The notes below the pieces were generated by a model. It made no database searches, was not told where the DNA came from, and worked only from the letters and a program-made list of their open reading frames with translations. A DNA stretch of 64,000 nucleotides, taken from Chlorokybus atmophyticus (taxonomy: Eukaryota; Streptophyta; Chlorokybophyceae; Chlorokybales; Chlorokybaceae). The position numbers were made by a program, and so were the translations under genes. The stretch covers positions 249,337 to 313,336 of the forward strand of contig RHPI01001168.1 in assembly GCA_009103225.1 (NCBI GenBank). Reading direction: 5' to 3'. Position 1 is the stretch's first letter. Each line of letters starts with the position of its first letter. This document shows positions 21,979 through 33,631 of the stretch, piece after piece.

Positions 21979-21983
21979 CACGC

Positions 21984-22925
21984 ACACGCAAACAACATAA
22001 AGCCATGTATTTAAACACAACGTACCATTTTGAATAAACTTAATATACAGCATGCGGTTTGTAATAACCCACTCGTAACCCCTTGCATATCACGACGTTA
22101 ACATGTGTAGGGAGCAAAGTTACCACATAACTGTGTGTATCATTATGCGCTTGCTACTACATGTTTGGGTAGAATATTAAAAAATATGTGCAATGCGTAT
22201 CTTGCCAATGTTTGCATTAAACATAATTTTAAATCAAACTGCAATACTACAATACTACCTTTGTAAGCTACACAACCTCTAGCATATAGCTAACACCGCT
22301 ATTGGCCCAACTTTACGTACATGTCTTATGTATTTCAACATCAACAGTATTCGCATACGTGCTATATAATCAATCACATGGGTATACTCAATGTCATTGC
22401 TATACCCTATGAAGTAATCACAAAACTGCTGACAGCGCTAATTCGTGACACTATCTGTAACATGTAATCAAGCATCGCATGCATATGGTACCTGAACAAG
22501 AATGCCCCCTTTTATACCCCATCACAGGGGGCTTGGCCTGCAGACGCCCCCCCAGATCAACTTGGAATCGTGCGCCTTACACCACGGCTTGCTTGTATCG
22601 AGGGTGGACTTATGCTTACACCAGCGACGCCATATACCTCCTGCCACCTCTACGCGGGGGCGGCGGGGGCGCTGGCGGTGGCAGTGGCTGCGGGGTTGTG
22701 GGAGAACTCAGGGTAGTGATGGCTTAATCCGTCACGAATCCAACCCACGCTTCCCTGGACCTCACTATCCTTGGTCGTACTGAGACTACCTCCCTCTCCA
22801 CCACCGCCGCCGCCGCCGCCGCTTGCTTCTCTCCTGCGCCCAGCAAAGAGAGGGGCGTGCAGGGTAGGTTCGGCTTTTGACGTTAATTTGGGCGTTGCTT
22901 AGAGGGAGAGACGCGTGCAGCCGCA
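21984..22925. other. Intergenic, no gene seen
   Basis: AT-rich to about 22450, then GC-rich toward the kinase gene start, with a GCC-repeat patch at 22801-22820. This is the likely upstream region of the kinase gene. Confidence 0.5.
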
Positions 22926-25900
22926 ATGGGCGTTGCATGGTTGAGGTGGGTGCAGCGGCGACAGGTGGGGCTGCTGCCGCTGGTGAGCCGACCCTGGCCG
23001 ACCTCATCCTCCAGCCTCGTCCCCTACCAGCACGTTGATTCTGTTTATATCGGAGTGGGTGGACTGCGGGGTAGTCCGCTGCTGTCGTCCTGGATCAACG
23101 TTAGCAGTGGTGCCAGGCACCTGGCCAGCTCAATACCGAGAGCGACAGCTGCAGCAGGTGCCCTGCATGCATGTGTGCTGGGTTTCCTCCCGACTCTCAT
23201 GCACGCATGCGCACATACAGACATGCATGTGCGCTGGCAGCATGCTCATGTGCATGCTCCCACGCATACCCACACCCGCGCGCACGTGCACTCACGCATG
23301 CACGCATGTACCCAGAAAATTCGCGGCATGCGTGCATTTGTCATGCATCTATCAGCCGCACATGCGCAGGGTGCATGCATCCCAAGCAGCAGCCTATGCA
23401 CGCTCGCTCACTGCCTCCCAGGCCGCACACACACCACCATCATCATCTTGCACATGCGTTGCAGGTTCTGTGCCCAAGCGTCCACCATCCATCCATCTCC
23501 GTTCCCTTCTCCTCTACTCCTTACTCGCCGCCCCTCCCCTCGCCGCCATCGCGTGGTCCCTCTCCTCCCCCGACCCTCTCCATCGCCTCGCCGTGGTGTA
23601 CTCGCTTCCCGTGCGTGTCGGCAGGGGCGCAGGGACGGCCCTCGCCATGACGACGGACTACGTGCGATCCTTGTATGGGGTGCCGGAGGGAGCAGAGAGA
23701 GACGCCGTGCTGAGAGAGTGCCATGAGAGGGGAGCGAAGAGACTGCTGAGACTCTGCTTTGATAACGCGGGGACGTTCATCAAGCTCGGTCAGCACATCG
23801 CTTTGCTGGTGAGACACATTGACACATCATTCATTATCATGACCAGTAATATCACAACGCGCATGCGCACGCGCACGCGCACGCGCAAGAGCTTGAGCAT
23901 ACACGCGAGCACACTTGCGCACATATGCAGGCACGCATGCAGGCATGCTAACTTATCATCATCGTCTGTTATTGCTGCATGCGCATGAACTTGCACTCTG
24001 CAGGACTATCTGTTGCCGGACGAGTACGTGGTGACAATGCGCGAGCACATGTTGAACCGCTGCCCACGCGCGACGTATGAACAAGTGTGTCAAGTCTTCA
24101 GGCAGGAGCTGGGTTGCCTGCCGACAGAGGTAACACAAAAACTCACAGCACCTTCAGCCCACATGCGTGTCCTGCTTGGCCAACACAACTTGCGTGTGTG
24201 GCTTAACCTGCTGCTGCTGTTTGCGTGTGTGTGCTTGGAGCAGTAGGACTTGTGACTCATGCGCCCCCCACTGTGCGTGACTGGTGGTGATGCCAGCTGT
24301 TTGCAGAGTTCGATCCCGAGCCCATCGCAAGCGCGTCACTCGCACAAGTCCACGTGGCCCGGGCACATGATGGCACAAAGCTAGCAGTCAAGGTGAGAGA
24401 GTGTGCGCCACTTGTACCTGCGACAGCCAACTGCTGTTTGTTATTCACAGTACACACACGCATGTGTTATATGGCAGGTGCAACACGAGTGGCTGGACCA
24501 CACGTATCAGGTGGATCTGCTCACGGTGACGGCTGTCGTGGGAGCCGTGCGATGGCTCTTCCCAGACTTTGACTATTGGTACGAGTGCTGTGTGGTAGTC
24601 TTGCCATGATGTTGGATATGTTGGACAGTTTCTGTTGAGGTGAGAGATTGACTTGATTGGGTGCGCAGGTGGCTTGTTGAAGAAATGCGCGAGAGTCTAC
24701 CACGGGTGAGAAGTTGTTGTTGTTGCTGTCATGGTTGGTGGTAGCGGTGGTTGCGTGTGCACTTCAAGTGAACGTCTAGCTCAGTGGCAATACACACTCA
24801 GTCATCATCATCATCAGTTTGCATGTCGCGTTGCAAGCGAGCGTGAGGCTTACTCGCAACCATAATCGTGGCAGGAGTTGGACTTCCGTTTGGAGGCGGG
24901 CAACGCGCGTCAGTGCGAGGAGAACTTTTGTTCCTCCCGTCTGCGGGACGATGTGGCCATCCCTGCCGTGCACGCCGCCATGTCGACCAAGCGCGTGCTG
25001 GTGATGGACTTCGCCGAGGGCGTGAGCGTGTACGACGCGGATGCAATCGCGCAGATGGGGTTGAAGGCCGCCGATGTTGCAGCGCTGGTACTTGCAACTG
25101 CAACTGCGTTGTAATGTTGTGTCAAGCGTGCAGGTGTCATGTTGTGCAGTAATTAAGGTGTGTTGCAGGTGAGTTCGGCGTTTGCAGAGATGACCTTCCG
25201 CCACGGCTTTGTGCACTGCGATCCGCACGGCGCTAATCTGCTCGTGCGACCAATGCCGCACAGCTCAGGTGTGCTTGCTGTTGGTTGCGATGCGCACGCA
25301 CTCTTTACATGTGCCAACATCAGTAGGTACCACTAGTGCTTGTCAACTATGGCTTCCACGCAGTTTTGTTTAGTGCGTCCCTTATCTGATGATGTTGTTT
25401 CTGTTTTCGTTATGCATGCAGGTAAGCGGAACCAGCCGCAGCTGGTGCTTCTGGACCACGGGCTATACCGCACGCTGTCTCCCGACTTCAAGTTTCACTA
25501 TGCCTCCCTCTGGAAGGTAACAATGCCAACACAAGCACGGAACAACAAACACACGCGCGTGCCTTCACATGCACGCACACAGTCACGCACGCGCACGCGC
25601 ACGCACGTGTGCTGACGCATGTATGTGTGCACACACTCTCCTGCTGCAATTCATTGCATCATCGCGCTATACACCCCCAGGCCTTGGTGCTGTCCGACGT
25701 GGATGGCATCAAGCGTGAGAGCCGCGCGGTGGGTGCGGGTGACGCGTACCCGCTGTTTGCAGCCATGCTCACGGCCAGGCCCTGGGACAAGATCGCTGAG
25801 GCTTCACTCGATCACTTAGCACACAAGGGTACGCCTGAAGAGAAGGCTGAAGTGCAGGTACGTATATTGCTTGGTTTATATGCAGGCTGTTGTGGAGATG

Positions 25901-26464
25901 CGAGTGCTCACATTGTGGGACGTGCAATGTGGTCAGGCGTATGCGCAGCACTTTGCTTTGGACGCCACCAAGCTGCTCAAGGAGCTGCCGCGAGTGATGC
26001 TGCTGCTGCTCAAGACCAACGACTGCCTGCGCGCCATCGACCGCGCTCTGGTGAGCCCAACAGCCGGATCAGCACTGGTATAACACAAGCATGCCACACG
26101 TGGAGCACTAGTATCATGTGCCCATGTACATGCATGCATGCTTGCACAGCCACACGTGCGCGCACATGGGCTCACAGGCGCGCATACACACAAGCAGCGC
26201 GTGTGTGCTCCTATTGCTGACTGTTGTGGTGCTTTTGTTGCTTACACAACATAGGGCACGCCCGTCAACACCTTTGTGATTGTGGCGAGGGAGTGCACGC
26301 GGGCGCTTGCAGATGCGCGACTTCAGCAACGGCCGGGTTTCACCTCGCGCATCGGTGTGGTGATCGACTCATTGCGCGTCGAGTGGCGTGTCTTGTTGTT
26401 GCGCACTTTCGCGTGGTTGGCAGCAGTGCGAAACAGCTGGCCCGCTTTATTGACGTGGTTATAA
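22926..26464 (+). CDS. ADCK1: ADCK1-type ABC1/UbiB atypical protein kinase
   Basis: ABC1 (UbiB/ADCK) kinases act in mitochondria or plastids in quinone and lipid homeostasis. Twelve exons agree in phase: 22926-23157, 23465-23808, 24004-24129, 24297-24392, 24478-24578, 24669-24705, 24875-25087, 25169-25268, 25422-25516, 25681-25857, 25885-26050 and 26255-26464. In order the protein shows a hydrophobic N-terminal segment ([18 protein letters not shown]), the KxGQ motif ([11 protein letters not shown], then DYLLPDEY), the alanine-rich loop [11 protein letters not shown], the ATP lysine in LAVKVQ, the ELDF motif, and MDFAEG. These are followed by the catalytic loop [11 protein letters not shown] and LLDHGLYR in place of DFG, as is usual for ADCK1-type members. 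The C-terminal [17 protein letters not shown] is also an ADCK1 hallmark. The canonical HCDPHPGN reads HCDPHGAN here. The exon 11 start could instead be 25937. Confidence 0.92.
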
Positions 26465-27160
26465 TGCACTCGTGCACACATCATTGAGCACATAGCATGT
26501 ACAGCACACAGTTTCATTGTTGTTGGCGTTGAGCGCTAGGTAGAGGGCTGATGCTGATTCAGCTGTGATTGACATTGTTTGCAAGTAGTGAGAGAGTGTT
26601 TGTAGAAAAAGGTTCGGTTATGATCATGGGACATTGCTACGGAGTATGCGCATGCGTGTTCACACGGAACTGCCGTGTTAGCAGTTGATCAGTCCGCCTA
26701 TGAACAGCCTGATGATGGCCATGCCTCCTTTGTCTTGTGCTTTTGCTGCTGATGACGTCTTGGTCATTGCGCGACCTTGCTGCTGCAGGTAAAGCTTCTT
26801 CGCGCGCCAAGCTATGGTATGCAATGTAGATTAAATTCTTTCCCGCCATAGCAATGTGAGTGTACTAGCAGTGTTGCGCAGATGCAGTGTCTACTTCTAT
26901 TCAACATTCTCAATAACGTGGTAATTTTGAAAAGCAAGCAACAGGAATGTGCCTGAAGTGCCAATCTGCAGCATATGAACCATGGCCAATTGGTTTCATG
27001 TGAATGGTTTGACTTCATGTGTGCCCTGGCAAGTGCGCATCCAAGCCTTGCGCAAGCTTAAGCCAATTTTTCCCTCCGAATCGAAGATCATACCCAATAT
27101 AAGCGCTTGCAACCTGTGCAGGTGGAGTTTGTGTTTCTCACTTGTGTATAAAGATCTAAG
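26465..27160. other. Intergenic, no gene seen
   Basis: Between the kinase stop and the retroelement repeats. No supported coding segment was found. Confidence 0.5.
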
Positions 27161-27162
27161 AC

Positions 27163-27312
27163 ACAGCTGTCGTGCCTTCCCTCATTGTAGCTTAAACTTG
27201 TTGTAAACATCCTTGCCATGCATCTTTGCATGCTAGTGTACATCATGAGACCATGCCATGCTGTCTCATGTAACATCTCTCATCACATAGAGTAGACACA
27301 CACACGAATGAT
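27163..27312. repeat. Copy of gypsy 3'-internal sequence (repeat A)
   Basis: About 150 bp (starting AGCTGTCGTGCCTTCCCTC) that is nearly identical to 28101-28250, so the LTR copy at 27326-28103 is bracketed by two direct copies. Confidence 0.8.
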
Positions 27313-27325
27313 GCGTGTGTGTATC

Positions 27326-28103
27326 TGTGCCCCTTGCAAAAGGTAGGCAAGATGATCACAACTTGACTTGCAATCAGCCGATCACTCGTGTAAAGCAGTT
27401 CAAACTCAACCCTCACAACATGTACATGCTAAGGCAGCCCATACGGTGCATTAAAGTCGCAACAACACACGCCCCTTCATGCATAGCAACGCACAGCAAC
27501 AAACACACCATAAATGCAAGCATGTGCATAAGCATCCGCTCAGCCAAAAACCTCGTCCCAAACTTGTTGCTTGCACTTCAGTAGGCCAACTTGCATCCAA
27601 CCAAACTAGGAAACAAGCTAGCAAAGCCTAATATACCACCGTTGAGCCTAAGCCCGACCAATTCTCCAACTACCCTAATTGTCAGTCTGCACCAGCATAG
27701 TAACAGTCATGATGGCGTTGATAATTAACGGTAGACGGTTAGGAAAGGCGTATCCAAGCTCATCCTTTTTTAAGTACACTTGAAGACGCATCTTTTTACG
27801 CCAACCCACAGCCAAACCGCCGCTCCAACTGTAAGTTATGGCTTCTCATCGTTGACAACTACAAATCAACTGTGAGATACCGTAGTGACCCAAATATGCT
27901 TTTAGCTCGGTATCTGATTGTAGATACATTTCGCTTACACACCTCCCTTGCGTCAATGAGGACCCAAACATGAATTCCAGAAGAAAACCCAACACATGAA
28001 CCATGTAAAATGGCTATGAGAGCCGAAATCTGAAGGTCCATCCATGCCGCCAGCCCGAGGGCATCATGCACTTGACACTTGTACTACATGCTCGCGCATG
28101 ACA
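27326..28103 (-). repeat. Gypsy 3' LTR
   Basis: About 778 bp. On the minus strand it starts TGTCATG and ends in CA. It is homologous over its length to 37046-37985, sharing for example the block around TGTACATGCTAAGGCAGCCC. Confidence 0.75.
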
Positions 28104-28663
28104 GCTGTCGTGCCTTCCCTCATTGTAGCTTGAACTTGTTGTAAACCTCCTTGCCATGCACGTTTGCATGCTAGTGTACATCATGAGACCATGTCATGGA
28201 TCATGTAACATCTCTCCTCACATAGATCAGACATACTCATGAAAGATGCGTGATCACCCCCTGCAGCTGAGCGCCAACGCCATCGCGCGCCTTTAGCTGA
28301 CTTACACGCTCATCAAGTAGTCGTCGTATACACCGAACAGTACCATGCGCCATCAGGGATCTCCTCAAGTGGTAAAGGAAGGCACTCCATGTGCCAATCG
28401 GCAACACACCTGTCGCATAGTAGCATGGTGTCTCAGCCTTTCGCTCGGCCACACCGCTCAAGACGGTGGCCCACATCTGGTATTGCCAAAGCCGGATCCA
28501 CACTGTCATCCACGTTTGGTAGATGGAAAGTGGCGCAGCTCTTCATTTGCTTTTTAATGGTCCTTGCATCAACTCCCTACAACAATACACCGTTGTTGAG
28601 AAGCTTCTTCACACGTAGGATGGTGCGCCTCGCACTCGTATCCAGCATGTCCTTGGTCTTTCT

Positions 28664-29687
28664 CTACAGGTAGACAAAGTCTCTAGGCTGAAACTTCTGC
28701 ACTCTTGGCTTGTGGAAGCCACTCCTCATCCTAGCACAGCACAGCGTGTCGCGGTGTTGCGCCATTTGCAGGTTGCCAAGTGCAATTGGCATCACAAGCC
28801 GAAACAGCTCCGCATGCTTCGCCATCTCTTTCTCCCACACATTGAGATCTTCCAGGTCAAGCTCCTGCTCAACCTGTCGCCGGATTGATGTTGGCAATAT
28901 GAGCTCTCTCGCGTACAACAAAAAGTAGGGGCTGTGTGAGCTCGACGCAGCCTGCCGCGTCATGCAATTGCGCATCATCAACCATCATGGACTTGGCGTT
29001 GCCATGATGGCAACGCCAAGTCCCAATCTCTCTTGTTGTGGTTGTGACAGTACTTGCAAAGCCCCTTCTTTACCACCCGTACCATTCTCTAAACAAGCCC
29101 ATCTACTTAAGGATGGTTACGATAAATCCTTCAATGACCGATGAAGGCTTGCGCTAACAAGTGCTCGAACTGGCCACGAAACTCGGTGCCTTGGTCAGTG
29201 AGAACCTCAGCATAAGCATCGAATCTACTGAAGACGTAGGCAAGGAAAGCTTCAACTATAAGCTTGCTCTCTTTCAATGGCAGCGCCACGACCTTTATGC
29301 ACTTTAATAAGTGCTCGATCATCGCAAGCACGTAGCGGTTGCCTCTCTTGGTAACATGTACGTCTCCGGCAAGAGCCAATAGAACATTCCTTGGATAGAC
29401 AGAGGGTGCAGCTGTGGGTGCTGGGCATTGAAGCTTGCCTTCACTCTGTCGCACTGCACACGTCTTGCAACAACTCCTGCCATGGTAGACTGCATGCCAG
29501 CCCACCAATACGCTGATTGTACAAGCCTAAGTGTCCTCTTGTCACCAAAGTGGCCCATCTTCTCATGAAGCAGCTCCTCAAGCGGGTTCCTCTCGTGTGG
29601 TTGAGGTACAATCCTCGCACCTCCATTCGGCATCAAGCACACGAGGTGGGCTCCCTCGCACCAATAGCGTTGCGCGTGTTGCCACAC
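28664..29687 (-). pseudogene. Gypsy integrase remnant
   Basis: Encodes the integrase zinc-binding area (ELLHEKMGHFGDKRTLRLVQ, then YWWAGMQ) and a core part with DVHVTKRGNRYVLAMIEHLL and VLTDQGTEFRGQFEHLLAQA (a catalytic D). A terminal segment about the LILPTSIRRQ block is typical downstream of gypsy integrases. Several frames are used, so it is not functional. Confidence 0.8.
28989..29023. repeat. Perfect 16-bp palindrome, 3-nt loop
   Basis: GGACTTGGCGTTGCCA (28989-29004), TGA, then its exact reverse complement (29008-29023), inside the integrase remnant. Confidence 0.93.
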
Positions 29688-29939
29688 GCGGTCTCATGTT
29701 GCCTTGCTGCAACCAGCTTGGAACGGCCCGGTCTTAAAGTGAACAAGCACTTGCTCATCCCTCCATATGTCCTTTTCAGCCTCGGCTTCATCCCCTTCAA
29801 GATTGATGATCGTTGGGGCCGATGCAGCCTCCAAAGGCGGCATAACACCATCATTGTCGCTCTCTCCACCTGCACTTGCGAGCGTGGATGCGCATGCTTC
29901 CAACGAACCAGCCAACACCAGCAATGAGGCCACAAGGTA

Positions 29940-30454
29940 GGCCAACCCCCAGCCACGGGCATGCCATAGTCATGCCTCGCCTCACTCTCATCCAATGATG
30001 AAGGGTTTAGGTTCCTACTCAGCCAATCCATGTTGTCAATGCCAGCTCGGTGTTCAATCTCAAATTCATACTCCTGCAATATGAGCGCCCACCTGGCATG
30101 CTTCTCTGTGAGCTTGCTATTGGTCATCAACCACTTCAAGGGCTGGAGGTCAGTGATAAGCGTGAAGGGACGGCCATAGAGGAACAGTCTGAAGTGAATG
30201 ATGGCCCACACCACCGCCAAACACTTCCCCTCATAGGAGCTGTAGTTCACCTCAGCGTTGTTGTTACTTCGGCTGCCGTACGCCACCACGTACTCCTTCC
30301 CGTTGTCATCCTGTTGACACAACACGGCCCTAATGCCCAACCGGCTCCAATCTGTGTGTAGGATGAAAGCATGGTACTTATCCGCCCGCCTCAACACGGG
30401 CGCGGTGCATAGCTTCTCCTTCAGAAGCTCAAAGGCACGCAGGCATTCCTCCAA
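29940..30454 (-). pseudogene. Gypsy RNase H remnant
   Basis: Contains KYHAFILHTDWSRLGIRAVL, SRSNNNAEVNYSSYEGKCLA and FRLFLYGRPFTLITDLQPLK, the order of a gypsy RNase H with its D-E-D acidic residues, and a tail ENHRAGIDN-like block (EIEHRAGIDNMDWLSR). The RT-RNase H junction is frameshifted. Confidence 0.8.
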
Positions 30455-30486
30455 CCAGCATCAGGCCTTGTTCTTCAACAACTCAT

Positions 30487-31265
30487 TCAAGGGGTTTGCA
30501 ATGCCCCCGCAAACCGCCGCAAACCTCCGATCCGAGAGTACTTTGCCAAGCTGAAAAACGCCTGAAATCGGCTGATGTCTGTCGGTGCAGGCACTTGCAC
30601 CACGGCATCCACCTTTGCTTGCTGCACACGAACTCTAGCCGGCACTATCTCATGGCCGAGATATGAAATGCGATCAACTGCGAACAAGCACTTCTCCGTG
30701 TAACACCTCGTGACGATTTCGCGCACGCGCTCGGACACGCGTTCCAAATGCACGAGATGCTCCTACTTCGTGTGGCTAGACACCAATATGTCATTGATGT
30801 AGCACTTCGCAAAGGGTAGACCACGAAGCACACGGACTATCACACGCTAGAATTTAGACAGATGTATTTTTCTTCAAGCCGAACACGGCATCACCTTCCG
30901 TTAGTAGAGCTGGTCCACTCCCCAGATGTTGTCTTGCCACGATTTTCTGGCTCGATGGCTATCTGGTTTAAACCCTGCCTCAAGTCCACGATGGAGAACA
31001 TCTATGCATCACTGATGTCATCAACAATAGCATCAAGGATAGGCATAGGGTACTGATCAGCCTTGGTCTTCTCATTCAATGGCTGATAGTCACCACACAT
31101 GCTCCTTAAAATCCAATTTTCTTTAGCATCCTTCTTTAACGGTAACGCTGTCGCCGCCGCAAAATCCGAGGTTGACTCCTCAATCAATCCAGCCTCCAAC
31201 AAGCCAGCACACTTCCCTGCCACAAACTCCTTCTTCACCTTGCTCAGCCGATCTTGCCCACACAA
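30487..31265 (-). pseudogene. Gypsy reverse transcriptase remnant
   Basis: LEAGLIEESTSDFAAATALP, CGDYQPLNEKTKADQYPMPI and SIVDLRQGLNQIAI give the fingers and palm. The catalytic box reads YINDILVSS where an active enzyme has YxDD. KCLFAVDRISYLGHEIV follows. A stop lies between the ISDA and SIVDLR blocks. Inactive. Confidence 0.85.
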
Positions 31266-32160
31266 AGCTAGGCTCCGGAGAGGTCACCTCAATGTTCATT
31301 GTGTAGAGGTTGCAGACTCCTAACTCCATGGTAGAGTAGGCGAAGCAGTCACGCTTGCGCACCAGCAACTTGCGTGACGCCTCAAGCCACTCACGCTCAT
31401 GTGATGTCACATGCTCGCCTATACACAACTCGATGGTCTGGTCCGTAGCCTTCTTCTGCTTCAAGGCACCATCCACAGCCGCTTTTTTGCCACTTGCAGC
31501 CGTCACAGGCAAAAAAGACACCCCCGACTCTCCTCATCATGTACAACCTGCTCCCACCCCCTCAACAAAGGCGCTCCGGACGCGCTTACTGCCGCATCGG
31601 CATAATGCTTGCCACCAACACATGTGCCGCCAAGCAGACCACCATAATCGACACCATGATGTTCTAGTCCATGACTTGTCCAAGCAACACTCGGCGCCGT
31701 TGTTCACTCAGTCCTGGCCGCCGTCGCACCAGACAAGAACCCAAATGCACGCTCGCGCTCACCAGTTGTTGGCTCGTCAAACCTGCTGTTGTGTGATTCC
31801 CACACCAGCCTTGGCCCTTCCTTGCGGAATGCATAACGACCTGGGTTTTGTCACCAGCGTCGGCAATGCCGCCCGACCAGGTTCACCGCCTGCTGGGGCG
31901 GCCGATCAGCCTTGCTGACCTGTTGTGCTGTGCGCCCATGCTCCACCACTTGGTTGACAGTCAAACCTTGCGGTATGGAGTACTCTTGCTGCACCGTGCG
32001 AAGCAACTCAACCGGCGCAAGGTTTGTCCACTTAACACGCGAACCATGCCGTACCGCATCCATGACCAGCTCATGGCCTAGCACATGTCTCACCAACTGA
32101 TAGTCCTCTCGCATGCGGTTGCGCTTGTCGTCTTCCGCTGGCACATGTCAACAATGTACG
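31266..32160 (-). pseudogene. Gypsy coding remnant between protease and RT
   Basis: Broken frames, including HEREWLEASRKLLVRKRDCF (the linker usual before gypsy RT) and a 97-residue frame with MREDYQLVRHVLGHELVMDA. This is consistent with polyprotein linker sequence. Confidence 0.5.
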
Positions 32161-32738
32161 CCATGGCGTCGCAAAATTTACACGGTGACTGTCCGGGGAC
32201 TGAGGGACTGACGGGTACTTGACCCTGCCAGACCTAACGGATTGGTGGGCCATGAAGGGACTTAAAGGACGGCCGGTGCTACTTCGCAACATTTAATGAC
32301 GGCCAGCGGTCGGCCAATAGTTACACGCGATTAAAGCCTGTCTGCGATGATTATAACGTAACGTCACCGCATCTTCAAGTAACGGCCGATCGCCGATCGT
32401 CTATTTTGCTCGATAGCGACCTATCTAGCATATCAGACAGTTACCTTTTGGTTATTTTTTGCAACGGTCGCCCGCCGGTCGTACCATAACCATTATACCG
32501 TGTGCGCGGCGGCTTGCCTATTATGGCAAGCCAGTCACTGTCACTCCCTATTCCGTGACCTGCCCGCTTGTTGATGAGTAACGGCAGACCACCAGTCGTC
32601 CGTTAGCGCGGCGGCGACCTACCAACTATAACAATTTAGTTACCGCCCGTCCTTTATTGCCGGCGAGCAATTCGGAACGATGGTACTTGCAGCTATTGCA
32701 CCATACAAATGGTACGCAAATCCCATTATTACGATAGA

Positions 32739-32800
32739 ACCATCGTACCATTTTCATGGTACGATAGACCCATCGTACCATTTTCATGGTACGATGGGTG
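32739..32800. repeat. Two tandem ATCGTACCAT hairpins
   Basis: The unit ATCGTACCAT-TTTC-ATGGTACGAT occurs twice, about 30 bp apart. Each copy is a self-complementary hairpin. Confidence 0.85.
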
Positions 32801-33533
32801 CCATTGTGACAACGCGTTTGAATCACTTGGGTTGCCTAAGGTTCAAACGCTCAACGGCTTCAAGCAATGAACAGTCGAGTTGTGCAGCGGCGGCGGCGGC
32901 GGTGATGGCGGTGGCGGCGGCGGCGGCAATGGCTAACAGTAAGCAAGTTTGCTTGGTGCTGTAACGTTGTGTTATGCGCAACAGCGCATGCCGCCTAACC
33001 GCCCTTCTGATCTTAGGGCGGCTAGGCCAGGCCAGGCCATGCCAGGCGGCGGCGGCGGTATATGGCAAGCAACAGCATGTGTATGTAAGTTGTCACACTG
33101 TGAGCATTGGTGTGTATGTTGCTATTGATGGCGCTGGTGTGATTGACTTGTGCAGGAGCGGCGGTGGACAAGGAGCGGCGGCGGAGGTGAAGCGCAGGAG
33201 CGGCGGCTTGGTATAAGGCCTTGGATTAGGGTGGTAGTAGTAGTAGTAGTAGCAGCAGCAATAGTAGCCGCTCACAGTAGTTCATGGTGTAGCATAGTAC
33301 CGATGTGACTTGCAACACATGTAATGTATTATTTTATGATTATTTCATTATTGTTGACGACACTCACGTGAGGTATCTAATCATGACCAAAGGGTACCCA
33401 ATAGGTACCTTTGAAGGTACCCTTCAGTAACGGCAGGTACCATGAGGTACATGTCAGGTACAAACAATTGTGTGTAGTCCCCCCCCTAACTACCAGTTAG
33501 TTACTTGTCAGTTAGGTTAAGTCCCTTTTGCTT

Positions 33534-33631
33534 GACTGATGGGTATCCTTACAGATACCTGTCAGGTAGAGATAGTCCCTTTGACTGATGGGTATCCTTA
33601 CAGATACCTGTCAGGTAGAGATAGTCCCTTT
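33534..33631. repeat. Perfect 49-bp tandem duplication
   Basis: Units 33534-33582 and 33583-33631 (starting GACTGATGGGTATCCTTACA) are identical. Confidence 0.95.

Noticed and set aside
33534-33631. CRISPR array
   Set aside because: Only two adjacent identical 49-bp units without spacers, in a eukaryotic transposon.
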